A stretch of DNA of 64,000 nt from 0-14-0-80-60-11 sp049322355 (GTDB taxonomy: Bacteria; Desulfobacterota; Desulfobaccia; Desulfobaccales; 0-14-0-80-60-11). Of this stretch, positions 29,846 through 37,921 are shown piece after piece; position 1 is the first letter of the stretch, and each line of letters starts with the position of its first letter. The position numbers and the translations under genes were made by a program. Below the pieces are notes generated by a model. It was not told where the DNA came from. It did no database searches and saw nothing but the letters and a program-made list of their open reading frames with translations. The stretch is from contig JBMORG010000001.1 in assembly GCA_049322355.1 (NCBI GenBank), forward strand, positions 124,001 through 188,000, written 5' to 3'.

Positions 29846-30700
29846 TTAGCGGGAGCAGGAGCATCCCGGAGCGTGGCTTGCCTTAAACTGGTCGTATGAA
29901 ATTTTTTCTTCCATAGTATAGGAACGCAGGCGCAGATCCAGTTCGTCCCAATCGACGTCATGGCCTTCAAATTCCGGGCCGTCGACACAGGCGAACTTCA
30001 TCTGGTTTGCGACCTTAACGCGGCAGCAGCCGCACATGCCGGTGCCGTCCACCATGATGGGGTTGAGGCTCACCAGGGTCTTGACGCCAAAGTCCTTCGT
30101 AACCTTGCAACAGAACTTCATCATGGGCACGGGGCCGATGCAGACTGCCAGCTTGATGTCTTTATCCTTTTCCAGGGTTTCCTTGAGCTTGTCGGTGACG
30201 AACCCCTTATGGCCATAGGTGCCGTCGTCGGTGCAGATCATCAGTTCATCCGAGGCGGCCTTCATTTTGTCTTCCAGGATGAGCAGGTCTTTGGAGCGGG
30301 CCCCGATGACGGAATAGACAAAATTGCCCATCTGCTTTAAGCCCCGGGTGATGGGGTGCAGAACCGCGATGCCGGTGCCGCCGCCAACGCAGATCACTTT
30401 GCCCACATTTTCCAGGTGGGTGGGCTGGCCCAGGGGGCCGATGACATCCAGGTAGGAGTCCCCGACCTTCAAGGTCTTAAAGAGTGCGGTGCTCTTGCCC
30501 ACCACCATATAAATGATGTTTATCAGGCCCTTGGCCGGGTCGGTGTCCGCCATGGTCAGGGGGATGCGCTCTCCCTTCTCATTGGCGCGCAGGATGACGA
30601 ACTGCCCCGGCTTGGCCTTGGCCGCGATTTTGGGGGCTTTTATCCAGTTGCTGACGATAGTGCCCTGGGCCATTTCGCTGCGTTCCACTATTTCAAACAT
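29846..30700 (-). CDS. nfnA: NfnA, small subunit of NADH-dependent ferredoxin:NADP+ oxidoreductase
   Basis: Small subunit of NfnAB, carrying FAD, the NAD(H) site and a [2Fe-2S] cluster. The nucleotide-binding segment is VICVGGGTGIAVLHPI. The cluster ligands are in GTGMCGCCRVKV and FACVDGPEF (with an Asp as the unusual fourth ligand in known NfnA). The C-terminus ends in CSCSR. It is annotated elsewhere as sulfide dehydrogenase or dihydroorotate dehydrogenase electron-transfer subunit. The gene is 44 bases before nfnB. With NfnB it balances NADH, NADPH and reduced ferredoxin. Confidence 0.92.
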   Translation of the reverse strand: MFEIVERSEMAQGTIVSNWIKAPKIAAKAKPGQFVILRANEKGERIPLTMADTDPAKGLINIIYMVVGKSTALFKTLKVGDSYLDVIGPLGQPTHLENVGKVICVGGGTGIAVLHPITRGLKQMGNFVYSVIGARSKDLLILEDKMKAASDELMICTDDGTYGHKGFVTDKLKETLEKDKDIKLAVCIGPVPMMKFCCKVTKDFGVKTLVSLNPIMVDGTGMCGCCRVKVANQMKFACVDGPEFEGHDVDWDELDLRLRSYTMEEKISYDQFKASHAPGCSCSR

Positions 30701-30912
30701 ACGAAACTCTCCTTACTTCGCAAAATTTATTCCCAATTCTGTTTGCATTATAGAGGGGCAATCCCCCGTACAGACAAATTATGGCCGCCACCCAGTTCTT
30801 GCGGGTTGGGGCTGGTGAGGCCGCCTTGCCGGGCATAAAACCCGGATGGGCTGCCGTCAGTCCCCGGCCGGCCCCAATCTGAACCTGCCTTGATCTCTTC
30901 TACATCGCATGT

Positions 30913-30958
30913 TTATTACCATGACCGGGGGGATGGACGCAAGTGATAAATATCACAA
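30913..30958 (-). promoter_or_regulatory. Candidate nfnAB promoter with CRP/FNR-type operator
   Basis: On the minus strand, TTGCGT (30937-30942), an 18-base spacer and TAATAA (30913-30918) form a possible promoter about 215 bases before nfnA. The palindrome AAGTGATAAATATCACAA (30941-30958) overlaps the upstream edge of the -35 and is centred near -42 to -45. This is where a CRP/FNR-family activator binds in class II promoters. The arms GTGATA/TATCAC resemble CRP or HcpR half sites. The rest of 30701-31056 shows no gene. Confidence 0.4.
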
Positions 30959-31056
30959 ATAGAGGTTTTCTGGTTTCGGTTTTCATAATCAGGAGAGGGA
31001 CGCGTCGATAGCCCAGGCTTTCCAGGATAGGGGTGGTAGGGGTTTGCCTTCTTGCC

Positions 31057-31101
31057 AAAAAAGAACCGGCTCCCAGGGGCCGCAGCCTGAGGGAGCCGGT
31101 T
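31057..31101 (-). terminator. Terminator of fhs
   Basis: An 11-bp stem, AACCGGCTCCC with GGGAGCCGGTT, is followed on the minus strand by TCTTTTTT. It lies 40 bases past the fhs stop. Confidence 0.85.
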
Positions 31102-31141
31102 TGGTTATGTATAGGTGGTGCGCGGGGCGCACCTTACATGC

Positions 31142-32926
31142 TTAGAACAGACCGGTCACGGTGCCTTTCTTGACATCCACGTCGACGCGGCGGAAGGCCG
31201 GGTCGGAACCAGTGCCGGGCATCAGAGAAATAGCGCCGCACACCGGGCAGATGAACTTGGCGCCGCCGTACACCAGGAAGTCCCGGACGGGGAGCCGCCA
31301 GCCCTTGGGGGTGCCTTTCTTGGTGGGATCGGCGGTCAGGGACAGGTGCGTCTTCACCATCATGGTGGCGTATTCGTTGTACTTGGGATCCGCCTCGAAC
31401 TTCTTGGCTTTGGCCACGGCTTCGGGGGCGAAGTCCACGCCGTCCGCGCCGTAAACTTCCTTGGCGATGAGTTCAACGCGCTGCCGCAGCGGCATCTCGT
31501 TGGGATAGAGGAACTTGAATTGCGGCTTGTCTTTGCAGGCATCCATGACTGCGTCGGCGAATTCCAGGGCGCCTTCACCGCCATACTGCCAGTGCCGGGA
31601 CACGGCCACCCGGGCGCCTTCCGCTTCGCAGGCCCGGCGAATCACCGCGTGCTCTTCGTCGGAATCGAAATGGAAGGAGTTGATGCACACCACCGGGTTG
31701 ATGCCGGCTTTCTTGATGGTGCGGACATGGTGCACCGCGTTCTCCACGCCCTCTTCCAGCCATTTCATGGTTTCTTTGGAGGCCGAGAAGTATTCTTTGG
31801 GGACCGGCTTGCCCGGAGGACACGGCAGAGCGCCCGCATTGACCCCGTGGTGCTTCAGGCCGCGCACGGTGGCGGTGAGGACCGAGACATTGGGGATGAG
31901 GCCGCTGAACCGGCATTTGACGTTCCAGAACTTCTCAAAGCCGATGTCGGCGCCGAAGCCGGACTCAGTGATGTGGTAATCGAACAGCTTCAGGCCGATC
32001 TGGTCGGCGACGATGGAGCTTTGTCCCACCGCGATGTTGGCGAAGGGGCCGGCGTGCACGAAGCAGGGCTGCTTCTCCACGGTCTGCATCAGGGTGGGGT
32101 TGATGGAGGGCAGCATCCAGGCGGTCATGGCATTGCCAACTTCCAGGTCGCCGGTGGTGATGGGGTTGCCCTTCTTGTCGTAGCACACCACCATGTTGTT
32201 CAGCCGGGTGCGCAAGTCTTCCAGGGAGGTGAATACTGACAGAATGGCCATGACTTCCGAGGACACCGCGATGCCGAAGGAGGACTTCATCATGAAGCCG
32301 TCCATCTTGCCGCCCATGCCGATGATGATGTGGCGCAGGGCCTGGGCGCAGTAGTCCATGATCCAGCCCATTTCAAAGTTTTTAGGGTCGATATTCAGGC
32401 GCTTCAGATTCCGCTTGGCCAGCTGGGCGTCGTCATAGTTGAACTCGTGCTGCAGCCGGGAAGTGGCGGCCACCATGGCCAGGTTGTGGGCGTTCATAAT
32501 GTTGTTGATGTCGCCGGTCAGCCCCAGGGAGAACTCGGTCATGGGGATAAGCAGCGAAATGCCGCCGCCGGCCGCAGTACCCTTGACGTTCATGGTGGGG
32601 CCGCCGGAAGGCTGACGGATGCAGCCGCCCACATTCACGCCCCGTTTGCCCAGGCCCTCGATGAGGCCCATGGAGGTGGTGGATTTGCCTTCCCCCAGGG
32701 GAGTGGGGGTGATGGCGGTTACTTCGATGTAGTAGCCGTCGGGTTTGCTTTTCAGGCGCTCCAGACACTTCATGTAGTCAACGCGGCCGATCTTTTGACC
32801 ATGGGGGATGCGCTCATCTTTGGGGATTTCCAACTTATCGCACATCTCGTCAAACGGGATCATCTCCGCTTCGGCGATTTCGGCAATCTGCCAGTCTTTC
32901 TGTTGTACCGGATCATACTTCGCCAT
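31142..32926 (-). CDS. fhs: Formate-tetrahydrofolate ligase
   Basis: Activates formate to 10-formyl-THF with ATP, the methyl-branch entry of the Wood-Ljungdahl pathway, and runs in reverse during acetate oxidation. The ATP loop TPTPLGEGKST is at residues 73-83. Other family blocks are QPSGGPTMNVKGTAAGGG, NIAVGQSSIVAD and GFGADIGFEKF. The 594-residue length is a little above the usual 555-560. The ATG at 32926 follows AAGGAGG, and a GTG two codons earlier is too close to that site. It is transcribed away from metV-metF. Confidence 0.97.
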   Translation of the reverse strand: MAKYDPVQQKDWQIAEIAEAEMIPFDEMCDKLEIPKDERIPHGQKIGRVDYMKCLERLKSKPDGYYIEVTAITPTPLGEGKSTTSMGLIEGLGKRGVNVGGCIRQPSGGPTMNVKGTAAGGGISLLIPMTEFSLGLTGDINNIMNAHNLAMVAATSRLQHEFNYDDAQLAKRNLKRLNIDPKNFEMGWIMDYCAQALRHIIIGMGGKMDGFMMKSSFGIAVSSEVMAILSVFTSLEDLRTRLNNMVVCYDKKGNPITTGDLEVGNAMTAWMLPSINPTLMQTVEKQPCFVHAGPFANIAVGQSSIVADQIGLKLFDYHITESGFGADIGFEKFWNVKCRFSGLIPNVSVLTATVRGLKHHGVNAGALPCPPGKPVPKEYFSASKETMKWLEEGVENAVHHVRTIKKAGINPVVCINSFHFDSDEEHAVIRRACEAEGARVAVSRHWQYGGEGALEFADAVMDACKDKPQFKFLYPNEMPLRQRVELIAKEVYGADGVDFAPEAVAKAKKFEADPKYNEYATMMVKTHLSLTADPTKKGTPKGWRLPVRDFLVYGGAKFICPVCGAISLMPGTGSDPAFRRVDVDVKKGTVTGLF

Positions 32927-33072
32927 AAACACTGCCTCCTTAAGGTATGGTAATTATTGACTATTTTAAAAGCCATCCCCCCGGCGGCCCGGGTGATGCA
33001 AAGCATACTCTAGCCCTCCATCCCCGCTCAGGGGACAGACCAGAGCTCATACTTTTTTTCACATAGTCCCCC

Positions 33073-33101
33073 ATATAAACGACCTCAAGTGCATTTGTCA
33101 A
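33073..33101 (-). promoter_or_regulatory. fhs promoter
   Basis: On the minus strand, TTGACA (33096-33101), a 17-base spacer and TTATAT (33073-33078) form a good sigma-70 promoter. Transcription would start near 33066, leaving a leader of about 140 bases before fhs. The metV promoter lies back to back 54 bases away. Confidence 0.65.
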
Positions 33102-33154
33102 TAAAATTTTAACTCTCCAAATCAGATAGCTAAAAATTCTTCAGATTTTTATAT

Positions 33155-33184
33155 TTGACAACAGCCCCGGTTTCGCCATAGAAT
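33155..33184 (+). promoter_or_regulatory. metV-metF promoter
   Basis: TTGACA (33155-33160), an 18-base spacer and TAGAAT (33179-33184) point towards metV. The start would be near 33191, giving a leader of about 170 bases. That leader contains two hairpins: CCGG arms at 33242-33257 and a GCCCCCG/CGGGGGC stem at 33268-33291. It also has a run of nine T at about 33320. No known riboswitch was recognised in it. Confidence 0.6.
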
Positions 33185-33361
33185 TAAGTGAATAGTAGTA
33201 CAAGGCTTGCCTGCTGGTCTTCCAGATGAGATTGAGATAAGCCGGTCTGCAATCCGGTTTGGTCCCAGCCCCCGGGGTCAATTACGGGGGCCTGATTAGC
33301 ACAAAGTTGAGAAATAAACAAATTTTTTTTTGCTCGGGAATAATGGAATAGGAGGAACGCT

Positions 33362-34033
33362 ATGGTTATAGCGGAATCGAAACCCCTGGCGGAAATCCTG
33401 GATATGGTCAAGGATTTCAAAAAGATCGTGGTGGCCGGCTGCAAAGGCTGCGTGACCGTATGTTGTGCGGGAGGCGAAAAAGAGGTGGCCATCCTGGCCT
33501 CCGAACTCCGCATCGCCCGCAAAGCCGCCGGGAATGACTTGGAAGTAAAGGAATACACCTGTGAACGGCAGTGCGATCCCGAATATATCGAACCGCTGGA
33601 CGACCTGGTGGACGGTGTCGATGCCGTAGTCTCCATCGCCTGCAGCGTCGGACCCCAGTATGTCGCAGCCCGTTATCCCTATCTCCGGGTTTATCCGGGC
33701 CTCAATACCACCAGCATCGGCGGGGCTACGGAGCACGGGGTCTGGAAAGAGTTCTGCCAGGCCTGCGGCAGCTGTATCATCGGCAATTTTGGCGGGCTGT
33801 GCCCCATTGCCCGCTGCGCCAAGCAACTTCTGAACGGGCCCTGCGGCGGCTCTTCCCAGGGCATCTGCGAAGTGGGCAAGGGCTCCATCCCCTGCATCTG
33901 GCAGCTGATTTACGATCGCCTGAAAAATCTCGGGGAGCTCCACAAGCTCACCGAGGTGCAGCTCTACAAAAATTGGTCTACCAGCCGGGACGGCGGGTTA
34001 CGCACTACGATACGGGAGGAATTGAAACAATGA
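33362..34033 (+). CDS. metV: MetV, methylene-THF reductase Fe-S partner (copy 1)
   Basis: A 223-residue Fe-S/zinc-type protein of the methylenetetrahydrofolate reductase C-terminal family, the usual partner of short MetF in acetogens and sulfate reducers. Cys-rich blocks are GCKGCVTVCCAGGEKE, TCERQCD, FCQACGSCIIGNFGGLCPIARC and LLNGPCGGSSQGICEV. The first block is shared with the second MetV at 56071. Its stop overlaps the metF start (ATGA). MetV is needed for activity in the two-subunit enzyme. The start ATG follows AGGAGG by six bases. Confidence 0.92.
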   Translation: MVIAESKPLAEILDMVKDFKKIVVAGCKGCVTVCCAGGEKEVAILASELRIARKAAGNDLEVKEYTCERQCDPEYIEPLDDLVDGVDAVVSIACSVGPQYVAARYPYLRVYPGLNTTSIGGATEHGVWKEFCQACGSCIIGNFGGLCPIARCAKQLLNGPCGGSSQGICEVGKGSIPCIWQLIYDRLKNLGELHKLTEVQLYKNWSTSRDGGLRTTIREELKQ

Positions 34034-34974
34034 CCGCCGAATACTCCGCGGGAAGCAAACTGGAAAAAATCTTCAAGAGCGGCCAGAAGGCTGTCACCGG
34101 CGAATGCGGTCCTCCCCGGGGCTGTGATGCCGAACATTTCAGGCATAAGGCGTCTTTCTTAAAACCCGTCGTGGACGCAGTCAACGTCACCGACAACCAA
34201 ACCGCGGTGGTGCGTTTCTGCTCCATGGCCGCGTCCAAGATCCTCCTGGAAATGGGCGTGGAGCCGGTGATGCAGATGGTAACCCGGGATATGAACCGCA
34301 TCGGGCTCCAGAGCAACATGTTGGGCGCCGCGGCTTTGGGCATCAAGAACCTCTTGTGCCTCACCGGCGACCACCAGTCCTTTGGCGACCATCCCCAGGC
34401 CAAGAACGTGCACGACCTTGATTCCGTCATGTTGGCCCACACCTTAAAGACCATGCGGGATGAGGGCAAGATGATCAGCGGCACCGAACTCCAGGGCCGG
34501 CCCCGGATGTTCATCGGCGCCGCGGCCAACCCCTTCGCCGACCCCCAGGAATTCCGGGTGGTGCGCATGGGCAAGAAGATCGCCGCGGGCGTCCAGTTCA
34601 TCCAGACCCAGTGCATCTATAACATGGAGCGCTTCCGGAAGTTCATGGAAATGGCCAATGATATGGGCCTTACTGAGAAATGCTACATCATGGCCGGCAT
34701 CACCCCGCTGAAATCCGTGGGTATGGCCAACTACATGAAGAAATTCGTCCCCGGCCTGGATGTGCCCGATTCTTACATCACTCGCCTGAAAGGCGTGCCC
34801 AAGGACAAGGTGGCCGCGGAAGGCATCAAGATCGCGGTGGAACAGATTCAGGAATGCCTGGAAATGAAGGGCATCTCCGGCATCCACCTCATGGCCATCG
34901 AATGGGAGGAACGGGCCCCGGAGATCATCGAAGCCGCCGGCCTCCTGCCCCGGCCCAAGGTGGAAGCGGACTAA
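34030..34974 (+). CDS. metF: MetF, methylenetetrahydrofolate reductase (copy 1)
   Basis: Flavin enzyme interconverting methylene-THF and methyl-THF in the methyl branch. A 314-residue TIM-barrel protein with the family blocks TGECGPPRGC, VTDNQTAVVRFCSMA, LCLTGDHQSFGDHPQAK and IQTQCIYNMERF. The ATG at 34030 overlaps the metV stop. The frame is open far upstream inside metV, but that part is a shadow. The protein is clearly diverged from the second MetF at 56744, which is 20 residues shorter. Confidence 0.94.
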   Translation: MTAEYSAGSKLEKIFKSGQKAVTGECGPPRGCDAEHFRHKASFLKPVVDAVNVTDNQTAVVRFCSMAASKILLEMGVEPVMQMVTRDMNRIGLQSNMLGAAALGIKNLLCLTGDHQSFGDHPQAKNVHDLDSVMLAHTLKTMRDEGKMISGTELQGRPRMFIGAAANPFADPQEFRVVRMGKKIAAGVQFIQTQCIYNMERFRKFMEMANDMGLTEKCYIMAGITPLKSVGMANYMKKFVPGLDVPDSYITRLKGVPKDKVAAEGIKIAVEQIQECLEMKGISGIHLMAIEWEERAPEIIEAAGLLPRPKVEAD

Positions 34975-35022
34975 ACGCAATAAAACTTTGGTGGGGCGGG
35001 CCTCCATGCCGCCACCTCTTTC

Positions 35023-35054
35023 AAAGCCCGGTCCGGGAGGATCGGGCTTTTTTT
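35023..35054 (+). terminator. Terminator of metV-metF
   Basis: An AAAGCCCG/CGGGCTTT stem is followed by a run of T, 48 bases after the metF stop. The loop region resembles that of the terminator at 35812-35843. Confidence 0.8.
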
Positions 35055-35136
35055 GCGATGAGGTTGACCAAGGTATCCGAATAAAATATAATGACCATAG
35101 TAATTTGACCATAATCAATTCTATAAGGAAAGCACC

Positions 35137-35361
35137 ATGGACTCTTTATCGGTGTCAAAATTTAAAGCTACCTGCCTGGCGGTGGTGGAAGAAGTGGCAA
35201 GATCCAAAAAGCCGGTGATCATTACCAAGCGGGGCAAGCCCGTCGCCGAGTTGATCCCTTATGAAGCGGAAACCGAGCCCGTGCCCTTGAAAGATACGGT
35301 GGCGTTCATGGGTGATATCATCTCTCCGGTGGCCCCGGAGGATTGGGAAGCACTCCAATGA
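35137..35361 (+). CDS. Antitoxin, Phd/YefM-like
   Basis: A 74-residue protein with the Phd/YefM N-terminal fold: SVSKFKATCLAVVEEVARSKKPVIITKRGKPVAELIPYE. This binds DNA and represses its own operon. The acidic C-terminus (GDIISPVAPEDWEALQ) would wrap the toxin. AAGGAA precedes the ATG. Its stop overlaps the start of the PIN gene (ATGA), the normal layout for a type II pair. It lies between metF and cooS with its own terminator. Confidence 0.88.
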   Translation: MDSLSVSKFKATCLAVVEEVARSKKPVIITKRGKPVAELIPYEAETEPVPLKDTVAFMGDIISPVAPEDWEALQ

Positions 35362-35747
35362 GGCCGGTTCTCCTGGATACTCATGTCTGGATTTGGCTTA
35401 GCATCGGCAATCTGCACGCCCTTTCCGCCCAGGCCCAACTGTCTTTAACTGGCGGAACCCGCTGGATTTCGGCCATCTCCTGCTGGGAACTGGCCAAGCT
35501 GGTGGAGCGGCACCGCATCGGTTTCACCATTCCCACCTTGGACTGGATGCGCCGTTCCTTGAGCGAAAATCGTATCCGCATCGCGGAGTTGACCCCGGAA
35601 ATCGCAGTGGAGAGCACCAGTCTCCAAGGGTTTCACCGGGACCCGGCGGACCAGATCATTGTTGCCACCTCCCGGCTGTTGGGGATACCTTTGGTGACTG
35701 CGGATCAGAGAATTATCCAGTTCGGCGACGTGGAGACCATCCACTAG
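35358..35747 (+). CDS. PIN-domain toxin, VapC-like
   Basis: A 129-residue PIN-domain ribonuclease. Acidic residues expected at the active site are present: D7 in VLLDTHVW, the Glu of CWELAKL, the Asp in FHRDPADQII and the Asp in VTADQRI. Such toxins cut tRNA or rRNA and are held inactive by the partner antitoxin. The ATG at 35358 overlaps the antitoxin stop, and the extra five codons of the longer frame are ignored. Confidence 0.88.
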   Translation: MRPVLLDTHVWIWLSIGNLHALSAQAQLSLTGGTRWISAISCWELAKLVERHRIGFTIPTLDWMRRSLSENRIRIAELTPEIAVESTSLQGFHRDPADQIIVATSRLLGIPLVTADQRIIQFGDVETIH

Positions 35748-35811
35748 CGGGGCGGGCTTGGCCTCCCCGCTGCATTCGTAGGGGAAAGAGCCTCCTGCCC
35801 CGCCACTGTTC

Positions 35812-35843
35812 AAAAGCCTGGTTCGGTAGGATCAGGCTTTTTT
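35812..35843 (+). terminator. Terminator of the toxin-antitoxin pair
   Basis: An AAAAGCCTG/CAGGCTTTT stem is followed by TT, 64 bases after the PIN gene stop. Confidence 0.75.
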
Positions 35844-35963
35844 ATTGGGACGATTTGTTGTAGAGTGGAAACACTGAAGGTCACCAAGACCTCGGGCTGC
35901 GGCCACGAAGGCCGGCTAAATCATAAAAACTCAAACCAATTTTCATTTTGGGAGAATTTCATA

Positions 35964-37856
35964 ATGAATATGAAGACCCCCAAGCAATCCTCTCCGGCCC
36001 ATTCCATCCACCCCGACACCCTGGCTATAATTGATAAAGCCCGAACCGAAGGCCTGGAAATTATCTGGGACCGGGCCGCAGCCCAGGAGCCCCAGTGCGG
36101 TTTCTGTGAGTTGGGGCTCTCCTGCCGCATCTGTGTCATGGGCCCCTGCCGCATCGATCCCTTCGGCGACGGCCCCCAGCGGGGCATCTGCGGCGCCGAC
36201 GCCCACATTATGGTGGCCCGGAACCTGGGGCGCATGGTGGCCGCAGGCGCGGCCTCCCACTCCGATCACGGCCGGGACCTGGTGGAGACGCTTTTAGCCG
36301 TGGGTGAAGGCAGGGCGCCGGGATTTGGCATTGCGGATCCCGCCAAGCTGGACCTTCTGGCCGCGGAGTTTGGGGTGCCGGCAGAGCTTCCCACCCTGGC
36401 CAAGGCCAAGGAACTGGCCCTGGCCATGATGGAAGAATACGGCATCAAGAAGGGTTATCTCACCTTCACCCGGCGGCTGCCCGCAGTGCGCCTGGAGAAA
36501 TGGCGGGCCCTGGGGATCGAGCCCCGGGGGGTGGACTGGGAAGTCACCGAAATGATGCACCGCACCCACATGGGGGTGGACAACGACGCGGTCAACCTCC
36601 TGGTCCAGGCCCTGCGGGTGGCCCTGGCGGACGGCTGGGGCGGCTCCATGATTGCCACCGAGATCTCCGACGTCCTGTTCGGCACTCCCAAACCTACGGC
36701 CTCCCAGGTAAATCTGGCGGTGCTCAAAGAGGACCAGGTGAATATCATCCTCCACGGCCACTCCCCCCTGGTCTCCGAAATGGTGGCCCGGGCGGCCCAG
36801 GACCCGAACCTCTTGGCCCGGGCCCAGGAACTGGGGGCCGGCGGCATCAACCTGGCGGGCCTGTGTTGTACCGGCAACGAGGTCCTCATGCGCCGGGGCA
36901 TTCCCATGGCCGGCAACCATTTGGTGCAGGAGTTGGCCCTGATTACCGGCGCGGTGGAGGCCATGGTGGTGGATTACCAGTGCATCTTGCCATCGCTTGG
37001 CGATCTGGCTGCCTGCTACCACACCAAATTTTACACTACCGCGGCCAAGGCCAAATTCCCCGGGGCTACGCACCTGCCGTTCTCTCCGGAAAACGGCGAG
37101 GCCCTGGGCCGGGAGCTGGTGGTCCAGGCGGTGGAGAATTTCGCCCGGCGCCGGCCGGAGCGGGTGCTCATCCCCGGCGCCCCTGTGTCCCAGGTGAGCG
37201 GCTTTTCCGTGGAGATTATTAAGGCAGCCCTGGGCGGCACCTGGGACCCCCTGCTGGATGCCATCAAGGCCGGGCAAATCCGGGGCGCGGTGGGTGTGGT
37301 GGGCTGCAACAACCCCAAGGTGCAGCATGACTACGGTCACACCACCCTGACCCGGAAGCTTATTGAGAACGACATCCTGGTGGTGGACACCGGCTGCGCT
37401 GCCGTGGCCCACGCCAAGGCGGGCTTCAAACAGGCGGAGGCCGCAAGCCTGGCAGGCCCGGGCTTAAAGGCCGTATGCCAGGCCCTGGGGATTCCGCCGG
37501 TCCTGCACATGGGGTCGTGTGTGGACAATACCCGTATCATCAACCTGGCCGCGGCCCTGGCCCAGGCCCTGGGAGTGGACCTGGATCAACTGCCCCTGGC
37601 CGCAGCAGCCCCGGAGTGGTACTCGGAGAAAGCCGCCACCATCGCCTGCTATGCCGTGGCCAGCGGCGTCTATACGGTCCTGGGGGTGGTGCCCCCGGTC
37701 CTGGGGTCCAGCGCGGTCACCGATCTGCTCCTCAACGGCCTGGAAGCGCATGTAGGGGCTACCTTTGCAGTGGAGACCGACCCCGCCAAGGCCGCGGACC
37801 TAATCATCGCACATGTGGAGGGTAAGCGTAGGGCGTTGGGTCTGGAGGCGCGGTAA
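35964..37856 (+). CDS. cooS: Carbon monoxide dehydrogenase, catalytic subunit
   Basis: Ni-Fe enzyme interconverting CO and CO2. The 630-residue protein carries the B- and D-cluster Cys in CGFCELGLSCRICVMGPC and RGICGADAHIMVARN. C-cluster ligands lie in SHSDHG, GLCCTGNEV, GVVGCNNPKVQHDYG, VVDTGCAAVAHAKAG and HMGSCVDNTRI. No acetyl-CoA synthase, cooF or cooC gene is next to it. The ATG at 35964 follows GGGAGA. A longer frame from 35865 lacks a ribosome site and runs through the upstream leader. Confidence 0.96.
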   Translation: MNMKTPKQSSPAHSIHPDTLAIIDKARTEGLEIIWDRAAAQEPQCGFCELGLSCRICVMGPCRIDPFGDGPQRGICGADAHIMVARNLGRMVAAGAASHSDHGRDLVETLLAVGEGRAPGFGIADPAKLDLLAAEFGVPAELPTLAKAKELALAMMEEYGIKKGYLTFTRRLPAVRLEKWRALGIEPRGVDWEVTEMMHRTHMGVDNDAVNLLVQALRVALADGWGGSMIATEISDVLFGTPKPTASQVNLAVLKEDQVNIILHGHSPLVSEMVARAAQDPNLLARAQELGAGGINLAGLCCTGNEVLMRRGIPMAGNHLVQELALITGAVEAMVVDYQCILPSLGDLAACYHTKFYTTAAKAKFPGATHLPFSPENGEALGRELVVQAVENFARRRPERVLIPGAPVSQVSGFSVEIIKAALGGTWDPLLDAIKAGQIRGAVGVVGCNNPKVQHDYGHTTLTRKLIENDILVVDTGCAAVAHAKAGFKQAEAASLAGPGLKAVCQALGIPPVLHMGSCVDNTRIINLAAALAQALGVDLDQLPLAAAAPEWYSEKAATIACYAVASGVYTVLGVVPPVLGSSAVTDLLLNGLEAHVGATFAVETDPAKAADLIIAHVEGKRRALGLEAR

Positions 37857-37864
37857 GGTTTAAA

Positions 37865-37895
37865 ATTGCAGGGTGTGCAATCCACACCCTGCAAT
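37865..37895 (+). terminator. Perfect hairpin after cooS
   Basis: ATTGCAGGGTGTG pairs with CACACCCTGCAAT over 13 bp around a 5-base loop. Only a weak T run follows, so it may act as a terminator or as RNA 3'-end protection. The next gene starts 27 bases later. Confidence 0.6.
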
Positions 37896-37921
37896 TGTAG
37901 CACTTGACAGAGGACAAAGAG

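Noticed and set aside
33268..33330. Transcription attenuator in the metV leader
   Set aside because: The GC-rich hairpin and the T run are separated by about 29 bases, so they do not form a terminator.
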